A DNA stretch of 64,000 nucleotides from Sambucus nigra (lineage: Eukaryota; Streptophyta; Magnoliopsida; Dipsacales; Adoxaceae): NCBI GenBank assembly GCA_949130495.1, contig OX422214.1, forward strand, positions 256,064,187-256,128,186, in the 5' to 3' direction. The position numbers and the translations under genes were made by a program. Positions 46,901 to 57,751 of the stretch are shown here, piece by piece. Position 1 is the first letter of the stretch. Every line of letters starts with the position of its first letter. The notes beneath the pieces are model-generated. The model saw nothing but the letters and a program-made list of their open reading frames with translations, was not told the origin of the DNA and did no database searches.

Positions 46901-48576
46901 TCCGTAACACAATATAAATAAGTACCAGAATCTCCCTCTAAACAAGGCATAACCACCAGGAACATATCTTGTCCCGGATTAGCGAAGACTATACTCTTCC
47001 CGTAACAATTAACTATAGCGTGATATTTAACAAGCCAATCCATGCCCAAAATAACATCATACCCGACCATGTCTAGGACGAGTAAGTCGGCCTCAAAACA
47101 CAAATTACCAAGAGTGATCCCTATATGTTTGCAAACGAAGAAAATAAGGGAACCGTCACCCATAGAGGACTCCACACTAGTAAAGGTACTTTCCGCAGAT
47201 TTTATCAACTCTGTGGACTGAGCAAAACTTCTGGAAATAAAAGAATGTGTCGCACCCGTATCAAACAGAACGCGACCCATGTGTCCCTGAATAAGGAACT
47301 TACCCTCTATAGCTGGCGGCGCTGGCTGAATAGGAGGAAGCATAGCATCCTGAATGTGGTAGACTCTCCCATACTGTAGTTGACCCTGCTGCAGAGGGAC
47401 AACCGGATTCGGTGCTTGTGGAGGGAACTGCACATAAGGCTGCTGAGGAACTCGTGGAGGTTGTCCCCCGATCACTTGAGGACAATCTCTCTTAAAATGA
47501 CCAGCTTCTCCATATTGGAAACATTTCCCCACCAAATTCTCCTGACCTCGACCTCTGTTATTTATGAACTGCCCAAAACCTTGGCCCGGATGGCCCCTAC
47601 CTCCCTGGCCACCACGACCCGCTTGCTGTGGTACGGTACCCTGACCTTGCCTGTTAGCATTACCACCAACATTAAACCCGCCAGGGCATTGCCTTTTCGA
47701 CCCATCCCCTTGCTGGGGATCCCTTTCTTGTTGCTTATTGCCCGTAGGTTGGGACGAGGGAAAGGCTCCTCCTCCATTTCCACTCACCCCGGGCTTCCCC
47801 ACTTGCCCCATTCCTGAAGCTTTCTTGCTATTCCAAATAAACAAGCGATGCTCCTGACAATGAAGCAATGCCGCATTCATCACTTCTCCAAAAGTTTGTA
47901 AAGACGGATTACCCAACAAATGCTGTCGGATTCTCCAGTTTAAACCTCCCATGAATTTCGAGACTTTTCTTTCCTCCGGAGTCACCTCTTTCGGCACAAA
48001 ACTAGCTAGCCGGGTAAACTCCTCCTCATATTCGGCAACTGATCGCTCTCCCTGAACTAGATCTTGAAGTTTCCTCCTCATCTCCCTCTGAATCGCGGGA
48101 GTAAAATATTTCCGATCATACAAGACCTAGAAATCAGTAATGGACATAGTATCCCTCTGTTCTGGCGTAGTCATCGACTCCCACCAATGTAACGCTGCCC
48201 CAACCAACTTGAAAGTAGCAAGGACTTGCTTCTTTTCCTCACTACAATCCACCATTCTCAAATGGCATTGCATATCCTTTTTCCACTGATTTGCTCGGAC
48301 AATATCAGAGCCTCCATCAAACTCTGGGGGATGGCCCTTTAAAAAGGACTCCCTTACTCTTTCCCACGGAGAAGGTCCCGTAGGTGCTTGACCATCCGGT
48401 GCCTGTTGTTGAGTTGTTGGCATCTGTTGAGCTACTGCGGTCATGGCAGCATTAACTGCATGAGCTACAATATTGGCTACGTCCGCAGCATTAAAAGTTC
48501 CTTGGGGCGGTGGAGGACCAACATCCTCTTCTACAACCCTATTGCGTCTCGCAGGGCGACCTCTCTTAGGCGGCAT
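43978..48576 (-). pseudogene. E2 gag-pol with chromodomain, four premature stops in one frame
   Basis: The frame starts MPPKRGRPARRNR at 48,576 and keeps one frame to the E3 junction. Order: gag core (FDGGSDIVRANQWKKDMQCH, ALHWWESM), zinc knuckle [14 protein letters not shown] (second Cys replaced by Tyr), and protease [13 protein letters not shown] (about 47,255). RT follows ([30 protein letters not shown] near 46,295), then RNase H ([17 protein letters not shown]), integrase ([25 protein letters not shown]) and a chromodomain (VQWSHHSVEESTWE). Stops: TAG 48,127-48,129, TAG 45,820-45,822, TGA 44,842-44,844 and TAG 44,674-44,676. There is no frameshift. E3 sits after the chromodomain (PHLFIQGT), so it cut only the last codons. 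Confidence 0.93.
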
Positions 48577-48755
48577 CTGAGATGAAGGGATAAGAGTGTT
48601 AGAATACAATTCACAACAATCTAATCCACAGAAGATCGCAATTATTAGCAACAAAGTAGTCTTATCATTAGGCCCTATATCAAAGAACGCTACGGTAGAT
48701 CGTGACAAGTCCACATAGATCCTAGTACTCTAGAACCCACTGCTCAGATACCATC
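48577..48755 (-). other. E2 leader with initiator-Met-type primer site
   Basis: In the minus sense TGGTATCTGAGCA lies two bases after the 5' LTR (about 48,753), as in the common plant TGGTATCAGAGC primer site. Confidence 0.75.
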
Positions 48756-51502
48756 TGGGACAACCCGCACTCCGAAATAAGGGGTGGCCATCCCGATACT
48801 CCGACATATACGGTAATCATGGACGGAAATCATTCTCAGCACCACATATATAGTAAGAGTAACCGAGAAAACCACCCAATAATTCAGAAAGCGGGTTGTC
48901 AAAACAATTTGCAATTTAAAAGTTAAGAAAAACAATTTAAACAACCCATTCTAGAATAATAGTGGAATTCAAAAAAAAAAACATAATTAATATACATCTA
49001 AAACCACTATATACAAAGAGGAGAACCGAATATGCTGTCGGTTAACAGCTACACAAAAGTAATCACAACAGTTAGATATTATGCTTTACAATCATTATAC
49101 AATTACAAGTTTGGGCCACTCGCCCGAGTGATAGACCCGATCATAACTAGATGTCAAAAGAAGGACGGCGTCTAACAAAACATCCTGTAATATCCGCAAT
49201 TTCATACAGCTCCTTAAAAGCCAAAAGAGTAGGAATATCAACACGGGCGTCCTTGCGGAGGAGCACCTGAGCGGATACAATAACAAGCAAAGCATAGAAG
49301 AAAATGAACGGGTCAGGACCCGGTTTATATATAGTTCCCAGATGAACAATAAGCATGCTAGATATGAACAGTTAAATCATGGAAATAAAAAAAAACAAGA
49401 ATCTAAGAACCTAGCATGAATGATACGAATACAAGTGAAAAGACATGACTAAGTAAACTATGCAAGAGAATGAAATGATGCTAAATTAAATTAAATTTAA
49501 AAGCTTCTACTCTTTAATTTCCACTTTAAACCAGATAAATTTCCTTAACAGGAATACAGTATCATTTTCTTCTCATTTCATTCCAATTCCCATTCCTTAG
49601 CAGGAATGTAATTATCATAATACTATTAGTGGAAATTATACATCCCTCAAGTCCCACTTGAGTTTAGAAAAGTTACATTCTTACACATATAACGATTCTA
49701 AGACCGCCCCTCCGAGTTTCCCCACTGGGAGCGCCCCTAAATGACTATCATCTTCCAGGGGCCCATCAAACAAGGCAGCCTGGGTACCTAACGCACGTCG
49801 GGAAGTGGCCATATGCCTGCGAGTGAGTCATAACCACACCCGGAATTACTTCACTAGCACAGAAAAAAATACATATAATAAACCCGCATATGGCCGAGGA
49901 CTATAGTCTCCCTGCATTCACTAGTCAAGGAACATCACCTCATGTGCGAGCTTCCCTTATGATAGCATTTAGAGCGGTGTGTTTAAGTAAATTAGCATTT
50001 ACTATAGAAAAACCATTTTTCCTTTTCATTACATTTACATGTTTCATTTGTTTGAAACTATAATTATAGGATATACCATTTCATCATCCTAGGTTATGCC
50101 TCGAATAAATCTCCAAGGGATCATATTAGGCTCCCGAGCTTAAGGTCTCATATGCCTCATTTCAAGCCCCTAAAGTCTCCAAGTATGGGCCTTCAATTCC
50201 CATCCAAATTATTTGGATGCACCTAGAGAAGTGATGCCTTAACATCACTTAGAACAACCCCTCCCCCGGACTTAACCCCAAGTGAAACCCATTCAACACT
50301 AGGGTGACAACCAACTCAACTAGGACTCTAAAAGCCAAGGTTTACTTCATTCAAGAAGAGTCCTAAGTTCCTGGGGAAAGAAAAGGATTAAAAACAAAAG
50401 TGGGAATTTTGGGGAAGAAAACAGGGGACCGGTCGACCGGTCCCAAGACCGCGGTCGACCGCGTCTCAAATTTTAGCTTTTAAAAGAAAGCAGAAAGTTC
50501 ATTTCGGATGGACCAGTCGACCGGTGGGAAACCGCGGTCGACCGCTCCCTTAATTTCATGCCTGGAAAGAAAGCAGTGAGCCCTCTTCCGAAGGCCCGAT
50601 CGACCGGTCTGAGAGATGCGGTCGACCGACCGTAGCAGACCTAGACCTTTCTCTCCTATTTTCCTTCTAAACCCAAAATCAACAACCAACACAAAATCCA
50701 TGACTAACCCAAAATCTTCCAACTACATTTAATGATACAAAAAGATCATAAATGCTCCCAACAACATTTTCTACTTTAATCAACAAACAAACTCTATCAA
50801 AGATGTAGATAACCATAAATCCAACCAAAACCACAATTATAATACCACAAAACTATACATAACTACCCATACTAATTATTCATCTTAAACTATACATTAG
50901 CAAGTAGAAAACTTGCCTTGGGGCTTCAAATTCAGTCTTGGTTGAAGAAGAAAGCAAGATCAAACCACCAATCTTCAAGATTTCTCTCTTTCTCTCCAAT
51001 CTTCCACTCTCTCTCTCACTCTAGGGCTAGAACACTTAGGGCAAATAAGAGGAAATGAAAGAATTGGGGGAAGACTAAACGTGGCTTAGGTTAAAAGGTC
51101 TCTCACCTTTTAAGTGTTAATACTGCAATAGTTAATTTCTAATACGCAATATGCCAAAACCAGTCAAAAGTGCCCAAAATCTCAAAATACAATATGGCAC
51201 ACATTTTGACTGTCTCGCACCTCCCGGAACTAACTACACCCTCCAAATTATCATTTGGAGATTTTATAAGTCATTTTAAGTTCCGGTTCTATTTTAATTC
51301 AATTTGCCATTTTAATTATCATGACAAAATAGAACACCACATGTTAAATAATCACTTACCCACATGGTAATTATGCAACTTATTAGAAAATATTAACTTA
51401 TCTCATCAAATTAATACTTACCCACATCCAGCATTTATATATGCAACTGCTCAACATAGCAAATAAATATAAAATGGGCTCCCAAAGGCGAGGGTTGTTA
51501 CA
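48756..51502 (-). repeat. E2 5' LTR, 2,747 bp
   Basis: Pairs with 27,738-30,480. TATATATAAA on the minus strand at 49,333-49,324. The GTCGAC palindrome block is at 50,427-50,630; here one site is ACCAGTCGACCGGT where the other LTR has lost the core. Confidence 0.93.
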
Positions 51503-51507
51503 CGCAA

Positions 51508-52976
51508 ACCCCATACCTCGCGCCCTGCCCCGGAACCAAACCACATCCGACTCAAGCGGACCTGCTCCCAGCTCCCATATCCGAAGCCCGAATCTCTCTC
51601 TTCTCTTACCCGATTGTGTACCACAAAACCCATTTTCCATTTTGTCACCAAGCCACGATTTTCATCCACCGGTTCAAACCCAAAGTTAAGACCAAAAATA
51701 AAACAAATCAAATTACCCCACATGTTCTTTAAACCCACTTATTCCCTTCTTTCCATTTTAAACCCCAACTAACTCCTTTTAACCATATACCCAAAATACC
51801 CTCACATGCTCCCACTTCTCACATGTGCATTCCCTCACGCACCAAATCAGATTATTACCTCACACTTTGCCATGCCCATGTGCTCTCATCCTCACTCAAT
51901 TTTACCAATACCCAATTTATGTCTAGCCTCCATGCGCACCATATAAATTGAAGACTTAGTCCATTTTCAAAAGATATCTCAAATTTAGTTTTTATAACTC
52001 TTGTGTGATAAATTTCTCTACACTCCCTTATAGAGAGTGTTTGGATTTTTAGCAAATATCTCAATATAGAGGTGTGTAGTGAAATTTATCTCTAGGATGA
52101 ATTCCACCCCACCCCTCTATAATGATTTTTTGCATTTTTAGCAATTATTTCAAAATAGATTGATGTAGTTGAATTCATCCCTTATGGGAGGTAAATTCTA
52201 ATCCATTCCTTTATGTTGAGATTTTGCATTTTTAGCAATTATCTCAATGTAAAGTAATGATCTAGGATTTATTTCTTTGGATGAGTTGTAATGTACAATT
52301 TTATAATGTTAGGATTTGCATTTTTAGCAAATCTCTTTTATTATTTAATTGTCCATTATGAATTCATCCATTATCTTTTTTCATTTTTATTTTGTAGTTT
52401 TTATTTTAGATTCAATAAATACATTAGTGAGGGATTGTTATTGAGAGAACTTTGATCTATAATTTAAGAGTTACTCCAATTCAAGTACAAATGGGTTTGA
52501 TCTATTCCTCTTTAATTTTTCTTGATTTAATCCTCACATGCCCTTATTGTTTATTTTTATTTTTGGATGATTATTATTGAGGGCTAATCTCCCATTCATG
52601 GGATGTATTTTAAAGCCCTCATGAGTCCAATTTAGTTAGTTTACTTTTTAGCACATTTTTTTTTACCTCATTATTTTATTAGCTTTTACATCTTAGTTAG
52701 TACTCTAAAAATTAGTATATAGTTTGTTAATTAATAATCCCTTGAAAAATTCAAAAAAAATATAAAAAGCAAAAATAAAAAAATATAATAAAATACAAAT
52801 GAATTTACACTTATGTCTTCTCATATTTTGTGTTTCATCCTTAGAGTTGGATTGATACTCCCTTACTTACCCCTATACATATTTTGAGTCTATTTGTACG
52901 TTCAAGAGAATTTTGATGGAAAAGAATTGCAACGACGACAAAAACACATAGAAAAAGCACTTTTTTTTACTTATAA
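51508..52976 (+). repeat. E1 3' LTR, second part
   Basis: Continues the GC-rich block cut by E2, then matches 15,803-16,759 and 23,029-23,311. The motif TTTTTAGCAAATATCTC recurs near 52,048, 52,135, 52,228 and 52,320. It ends ACTTATAA against ATTTATCA in the other LTR, so the terminal CA is mutated. Confidence 0.85.
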
Positions 52977-53618
52977 GTAGTCATCAGATATACATTATTT
53001 TGTTCTATAAATATATATGTAATGCTATTGTCATAAACAACTAGATCTCAAGTGCCCAGATCTCCCTAAACAGATAAGAATACAATCCCAAATAATAAAT
53101 ACTTTAGTTTAAGCTCAAATCACTCTTAATTGAAAAAGTACTACAAAAGAACAAAAGAAACTGAGAAATGCACGTGATAGAAGAACTAGTGGGAAAACTT
53201 CTACATTTGAAGAAAAGACCATCTAAATCCACCTCAATATAAACACTAAATTTAAATTATTTCCAAAGTCTAATACTCGGCTTAATTTATTATCATATAG
53301 TTGTTACCCTTTTTGAATCTTAGTAAATATAAAAATCTCGATTTGACTCAGGACGATTCAACCAGTTAAGTTATGTATATGTTATTTGATCTACATTATC
53401 ATGTTGTTTAAACACATATGTATACAACTGGATATTGTGTGTCTAGATGTCCCTTAAGTAGATAAAATATCATTGAAAACCTTGTATACTTCAATTTAAG
53501 TTTAATTCACTCTTCAAATGCAAAACTATTAGAAAGAAAAAAATGTAAATGTTACTATAGTTGTAGAAAAAATCTTATAAATCTAGCTCAATAATGTTGA
53601 ATTTCTTCATAGTCTAAT
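52977..53618. repeat. CACTA interior with diverged repeats, left of E5
   Basis: Two related stretches start near 53,036 (ACAACTAGATCTC) and 53,423 (ACAACTGGATATT), about 387 bp apart. A third copy lies across E5 near 56,707. All share AAGTAGATAAAATATC-like and ATCATATAGTTGTTA words. No gene. Confidence 0.6.
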
Positions 53619-53921
53619 TGATGGGAATCCATTGTTATTTTCCTTTTATTTACATTGTATTTTCTATTTTTAGTTCTTTTTAGATATTTTCTCTCCTTAA
53701 TTAGTCTTCAAGCGTGTTTGGGACTAATTTGGCATTATTTTACTTTTAGTTAGTCATTTTAGGTAATTACTTGATTAGCAAGTAATATTTCTCATATGAA
53801 TACCTATTGTAGTCTCATTTGTACTCATTCCCCAATTCTTGAAATATAAGAACTCTTTTATTTCTCTCTCTAGAAATTATATTGTCTTGATTTTTAGGTC
53901 ATTGGCGTATAGTTCACGTCA
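53619..53921 (+). repeat. E5 5' LTR
   Basis: 303 bp, with a TTAGGTAATTACTTG-AGCAAGTAAT stretch also present in the other LTR. Confidence 0.93.
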
Positions 53922-54002
53922 AATTAGTATCAGAGCGGGTGTCACTCCAAGTATTGAGTATATCGGTGTGTGTTGAATATCAAATCATGCACTACATTCT
54001 CT

Positions 54003-56124
54003 ATGGCCCCGAAAAAGGCGACTCGAATTCAAGATGAGATTAACCAAGAGTTAAGAAAAAGTCAACAAGAATTGAAAGATAACAATAGAGAGATGAAATG
54101 ACAAATGGATGTAATTTTTTCAACTTTTGCCCAAATTGCAAAACCCTAATTCATCTATCACTGATCCCGAAGAAACCCCAGATAGCAGACTCCACCCTTC
54201 TACCAATGAATACTCCAATATAGGTCGTACTTCCACCTAGAAATCTACCCAACCTTCTCCCGCCATCAAACTACAAGATCCCACCGTCGAGCAGCAAAAT
54301 ATGCACCGCCGACAGCCTTTTCACCTCACTGATCCAAGTCTGGTGCAAAGGGTTCAAACCCCTGCTCAATATCCTATCGACAACCTCCCGAAGCAGCCCC
54401 TGGATCCTCCACTGGGTCGAACCACCCTCACTGTGGCCGATCCCATTTTTTTAGCCATGGATCTTCCCAATTATGGTGTTTATACCACACATCCCTGCCA
54501 AAAACATCATCCAAATCCTTTAAGCACTAATTGTTGTTCAATCAACACCAATAAAACCCTAACACTTGTTGTCCCATTTGAAACTCTAATCCAAAATCCA
54601 CATCGAGGTCATTTAGACCCCCAAAAAAACCATAATACCGCTACCCACCACTCCTATATTTTTGCCTCGATGAAAACCTAACCCTTACAGAATCAACCAA
54701 AGCATTGCCCCATTCTACTAATCAATTCCCCGACCCCAGTCATAAAACTCATTCTGAACCCGGACCCCACTATAATTTTTCCGATCAAAATTCAAATCCA
54801 AATAACCCAAGAAACCCATTTTTTACCCAAAAATGTGCACCCACCCAAAAATTAACCCTACCCGAGTTGCCCAAAATCCCAAACACAATTCCCCTCAACC
54901 ATCTTTCCAATCTAAATCCTATTCGACCACCTGGACCACCAGACCCATATGATTTTGATATTTTTGAATATCAAAACACTGATCCGCTTTTTTATCCTCA
55001 TGCACCACCATACATACCACCTCCCCCATCCTCCCGTCATACCCCTTCACATCATGACCTCTCTCTACTTTATACCGATTTTTCTTCCTCCTTTGACACT
55101 GGGGATACTCACCGTAGTTTCTTTGAGTAGATTGCCCCACTCGACGCCCACCGTCCCATTCCACTACGGGATCGTCAGTGTTTCTATTGTGGAGAACGTG
55201 GTCACCTAATTAGCATGTCTCGCCAATAACATTGTCGTCCCCATGCACCTCCCATAGTCCCGTAGACCATCATCCTTGCCCACCACCTGTTACAGATGCC
55301 ACTGGACCCGATTGATTATGTTGCACCTGTAACAGATGATATGATGGGCTCGAGAGCTCATCAGGATGGAGACCCACTCTCATTAGCACTCCAGTTACTT
55401 TCATGGAATCTCCATGGGAATATCTGCATAGATATTCATATGTTCAATGGGAGATTCTCCCCGGATGATATGATCGATTGGCTCGCCGCAATGGAAACTA
55501 TTTTCGATTACAAGCGGGTTCAGGACCACTCATGTGTTCTTCTAGTTGCAATCAAATTTTAGGGTTTTGCCCAGGTTTAGTGGAATTACCTTTTCTATCG
55601 TAGGACGGCTATAAGACTTCCTCCTATCCGGGACTGACTCGATCTCAAGGCCGCTCTTTAGGCCTCCTTCATACCCTAACATACAAGCGAGACCTCTTTA
55701 CGCGCATTCAAACTCTCCAGCAGGATAGGTCTTCAGTAATAGAGTATATGGAGCAGTTTCATCTCCTCTGCATTAAAGCTCGCCTGCCCGAGACTGAGGA
55801 TCAATGGATCAGCCGCTATATTCTGGGACTCCAGCCACATATTCACTGCGACCTCGGATTGAGAGAGATACCGACCTTTTTGAAGGCGGTAGAGTATGCT
55901 GCCAAGGTCCAGGCCTATCATGCAGTCCTGGAAGCTCCTCTAGCATCCCTACCTCCACCTTCCTTGCATTTTGTTACCCATGTAGCATCACCCTCGACAT
56001 CTTCTGGCACTACTCCAGTTACCACCACTTTCGTTGTGACCCATACAGTCCCTCCCATATTTCGTTGCTCTAATTGCAGCACCATGGGACACCGAGCTTC
56101 AAATTTACCTGTGCCACATCGTTA
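54003..56124 (+). pseudogene. E5 gag, broken
   Basis: Begins MAPKKATRIQDEINQELRKS with a charged N-terminus and soon hits a TGA (about 54,099). A long Pro/Asn/His-rich part (54,150-55,130) follows, then a zinc-knuckle-like CFYCGERGHLISMS (about 55,179). The Retrotrans_gag core comes next (MFNGRFSPDDMIDWLAAMET, DLFTRIQTLQQ in another frame, ISRYILGLQPHIHCDLGLRE, FLKAVEYAAKVQAY). A second knuckle-like CSNCSTMGHRASNL (about 56,066) closes it. Both knuckles lack the last Cys. There are many stops and frameshifts. A knuckle before the core is unusual. No pol follows. Confidence 0.85.
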
Positions 56125-56270
56125 GGCCTTGTTAGCGATGCATCAGTCACCAAAGTATCTCGATGAGACCGAGCATCCCCCTGGCCATGCATTGATTACA
56201 GTTTTAGAGGGTGACTCTCTTGGTCTCCCCCCTTGAGTTTGTGGATGAACACTTTTTGAGGGGAAGAGAG

Positions 56271-56581
56271 TGATGGGAATCCATTTTTATTTTCCTTTTA
56301 TTTTCATTGTATTTTCTATTTTTAGTACTTTTTAGGTATTTTCTCTCCTTAATTAGTCTCCAAGCATGTTTGGGACTAATTAGGAATTCTTTTACTTTTA
56401 GTTAATCATTTTTAGTCATTTTAGGTAATTACTTGGTTAGCAAGTAATATCTCTCATATAAATATCTATTGTAGTCTCATTTGTACTCATTCCTCAATTC
56501 TTGAAATATAAGAACTCTTTTGTTTCTCTCTAGAAATCATATCGTCTTGATTTTTAAGTCATTGACGTGTAGTTCACGTCA
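56271..56581 (+). repeat. E5 3' LTR
   Basis: 311 bp, pairs with 53,619-53,921. Confidence 0.93.
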
Positions 56582-57172
56582 CTAATTTTCTGCTTATTTT
56601 AATATATTAGCATTATTGTCCTTTCTCTGCCTCTACTCAGCTTGATTCAACAAGTCCAGTCTAGAATTTGAGATTTGATACAAATTGTTATGTTGCATAA
56701 ACGTATACAACACAACCAATTCTTGATTGCCCTAAAGTAGATTAAATATCACAACATCATACATACGTCAGCCAATAATAATAATAATTGCAAATATTAC
56801 AAGTAACTTGTTAGATAAGCCAAAATCATCTTAAATCCATTACTATAGACACTGAATTTCTTCAAAAGCCTAATGTTGTGCTTAATTCAATATAATATCA
56901 TATAGTTGTTATTCATTTTGTATCTCAGAAAATAAAAACTCCATTCAAGGTGAAAATTTTGTTTTTAAATGAAAATTTGGGTTTTAAACAATAAATTGAT
57001 TTTAATTACATTTTCCTAAAAATTATATCAATAATCGAATTTTTCAAAGTGAGGGTGAATACATAATAGAAAATTAAACTAAAAATTAAAATTAAAAATT
57101 TGAAGATTGTATTCTTCCTGTAAATACCCAACACAAAATTAAATTGCAAAGCGTAACTTTGAAGATTTATGT
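56582..57172. other. CACTA interior right of E5
   Basis: AT-rich. Contains the third diverged copy of the 53,036/53,423 repeat (about 56,680-56,950). No gene. Confidence 0.55.
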
Positions 57173-57295
57173 TCATGTGTATGTGTGTGCGTGTCACTGC
57201 ATGCGCACGTGTGCATCACTGTGTTCATGTGTGTGGGTGTGTGGATGTGTCTGTGTGTGCATACTTGTGTGTGTGAGGGGGGGGGGGTATGGTGA
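57173..57295. repeat. GT-rich microsatellite-like tract
   Basis: Irregular TGTGTG runs ending in a G run of about ten. The cysteine-rich open frame here is an artefact of the repeat. Confidence 0.85.
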
Positions 57296-57489
57296 TTACC
57301 GAGATGGAGTGGCCTCCGAGCAGTCTCAAAGTGACGAGAGAGATGATCTTAAGGGTTTGCCCGATTGGGTTTATGAGAGATGAGGGATTTGACTGATTGG
57401 ATTTGTGATAGATGGTGAGTACATGTGCTTGTGTCTTTCTTTCTTTTTTTCTCTTTTTTTGGGGTAAAGTAAGGTGGGAGATGAAAAGT

Positions 57490-57724
57490 ATTTATGGTGG
57501 GAACATAGTTTTATTTAGTATATCTTTTGAGACATCAAACATTATGCGATCTCATTTGGTTTACTTTGTAAGATGGAGGTAATTAATTGTCTCAAAAAGT
57601 GAACTATTTTAAGATGAATATAATTAGTAGTCTAAAAAAATAATAGTTTTTGAGACGGCTAATTATACTCGTCTCAAAAAGTATGTTTTAAAGACTATAT
57701 TTTATCTGTTTAAAAAAAATAGGG
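57490..57724. repeat. CACTA right subterminal repeat region
   Basis: TTTTGAGAC-type motifs in both orientations (about 57,526, 57,590, 57,646 and 57,671), matching those of the left end. Confidence 0.75.
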
Positions 57725-57751
57725 TCTTAAAAGCAACTTTTTTTTGTAGTG
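57725..57751 (-). repeat. CACTA right terminal inverted repeat
   Basis: Reverse complement starts CACTACAAAAAAAAGTTGC. It is followed on the plus strand by the GCT target copy (57,752-57,754). Confidence 0.88.

Larger units (their letters stand above)
27738..51502 (-). mobile_element. E2: Tekay/Del-type chromovirus LTR retrotransposon inside the E1 3' LTR
   Basis: LTRs of 2.74 kb at 27,738-30,480 and 48,756-51,502 are bounded in the minus sense by TGTAA(T/C)AACCC and GGTTGT-CA. CGCAA flanks both ends (27,733-27,737 and 51,503-51,507), a perfect 5-bp target duplication. The minus strand reads TGGTATCTGAGCA next to the 5' LTR, an initiator-Met-type primer site. The 3' LTR is preceded by AAGGGTGGGAGTA. 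Gag-pol lies at 43,978-48,576 and ends in a chromodomain. E3 is inserted at the end of pol. About 36 differences between LTRs were counted by eye (~1.3%). Confidence 0.95.
15390..52976 (+). mobile_element. E1: Athila-like LTR retrotransposon remnant, coding region lost
   Basis: Two LTRs begin TGATAAGCACCCAAAAG (15,390 and 26,615). The 5' LTR ends at 23,311 and is followed by ATGGCGTCGTTGCC, near-identical to the tRNA-Asp-type primer site TGGCGCCGTTGCC. A purine-rich GTTTGGGGTGGTG precedes the second LTR. The interior (23,312-26,614) keeps no gag or pol. The likely target duplication is ATAGT (15,385-15,389) versus GTAGT (52,977-52,981). E4 split one LTR and E2 (with E3) the other. Athila affinity rests on the primer site and on non-coding landmarks in the interior. 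Confidence 0.8.
53619..56581 (+). mobile_element. E5: gag-only LTR retrotransposon (TR-GAG type)
   Basis: LTRs 53,619-53,921 (303 bp) and 56,271-56,581 (311 bp) start TGATGGGAATCC and end TTCACGTCA. CTAAT flanks both sides (53,614-53,618 and 56,582-56,586). TTAGTATCAGAGCGGG after the 5' LTR is an initiator-Met-type primer site. TTTTGAGGGGAAGAGAG precedes the 3' LTR. The 2.35-kb interior encodes gag remnants only, with no protease, RT or integrase. Total length is 2,963 bp. LTRs differ at several percent of sites by eye. Confidence 0.93.
7972..57751. mobile_element. CACTA (En/Spm-like) DNA transposon inserted in the PAP exon, 49.8 kb with nested insertions
   Basis: The left end reads CACTAAAAAAAGTAAC. 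The right end in reverse complement reads CACTACAAAAAAAAGTTGC. Both continue TTTTA-GAC, giving ~27-bp imperfect inverted termini. GCT at 7,969-7,971 and 57,752-57,754 is a perfect 3-bp target duplication, the length CACTA elements make. Subterminal GAGAC repeats lie inside both ends. Without the E1 and E5 insertions the element is about 9.2 kb. I found no transposase, so it is probably non-autonomous. It carries EHD and LINE fragments. On the minus strand, removing it joins ERASA to QIIVLSS of PAP in frame. Confidence 0.9.

Noticed and set aside
54705..55130. Pro/Asn/His-rich 141-codon frame as a separate gene
   Set aside because: It lies within the E5 gag region, between the charged N-terminus and the gag core, and is best read as part of that broken gag.
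57144..57383. Cysteine-rich small protein
   Set aside because: The Cys/Val pattern comes from the GT-rich microsatellite. There is no signal peptide or family pattern.
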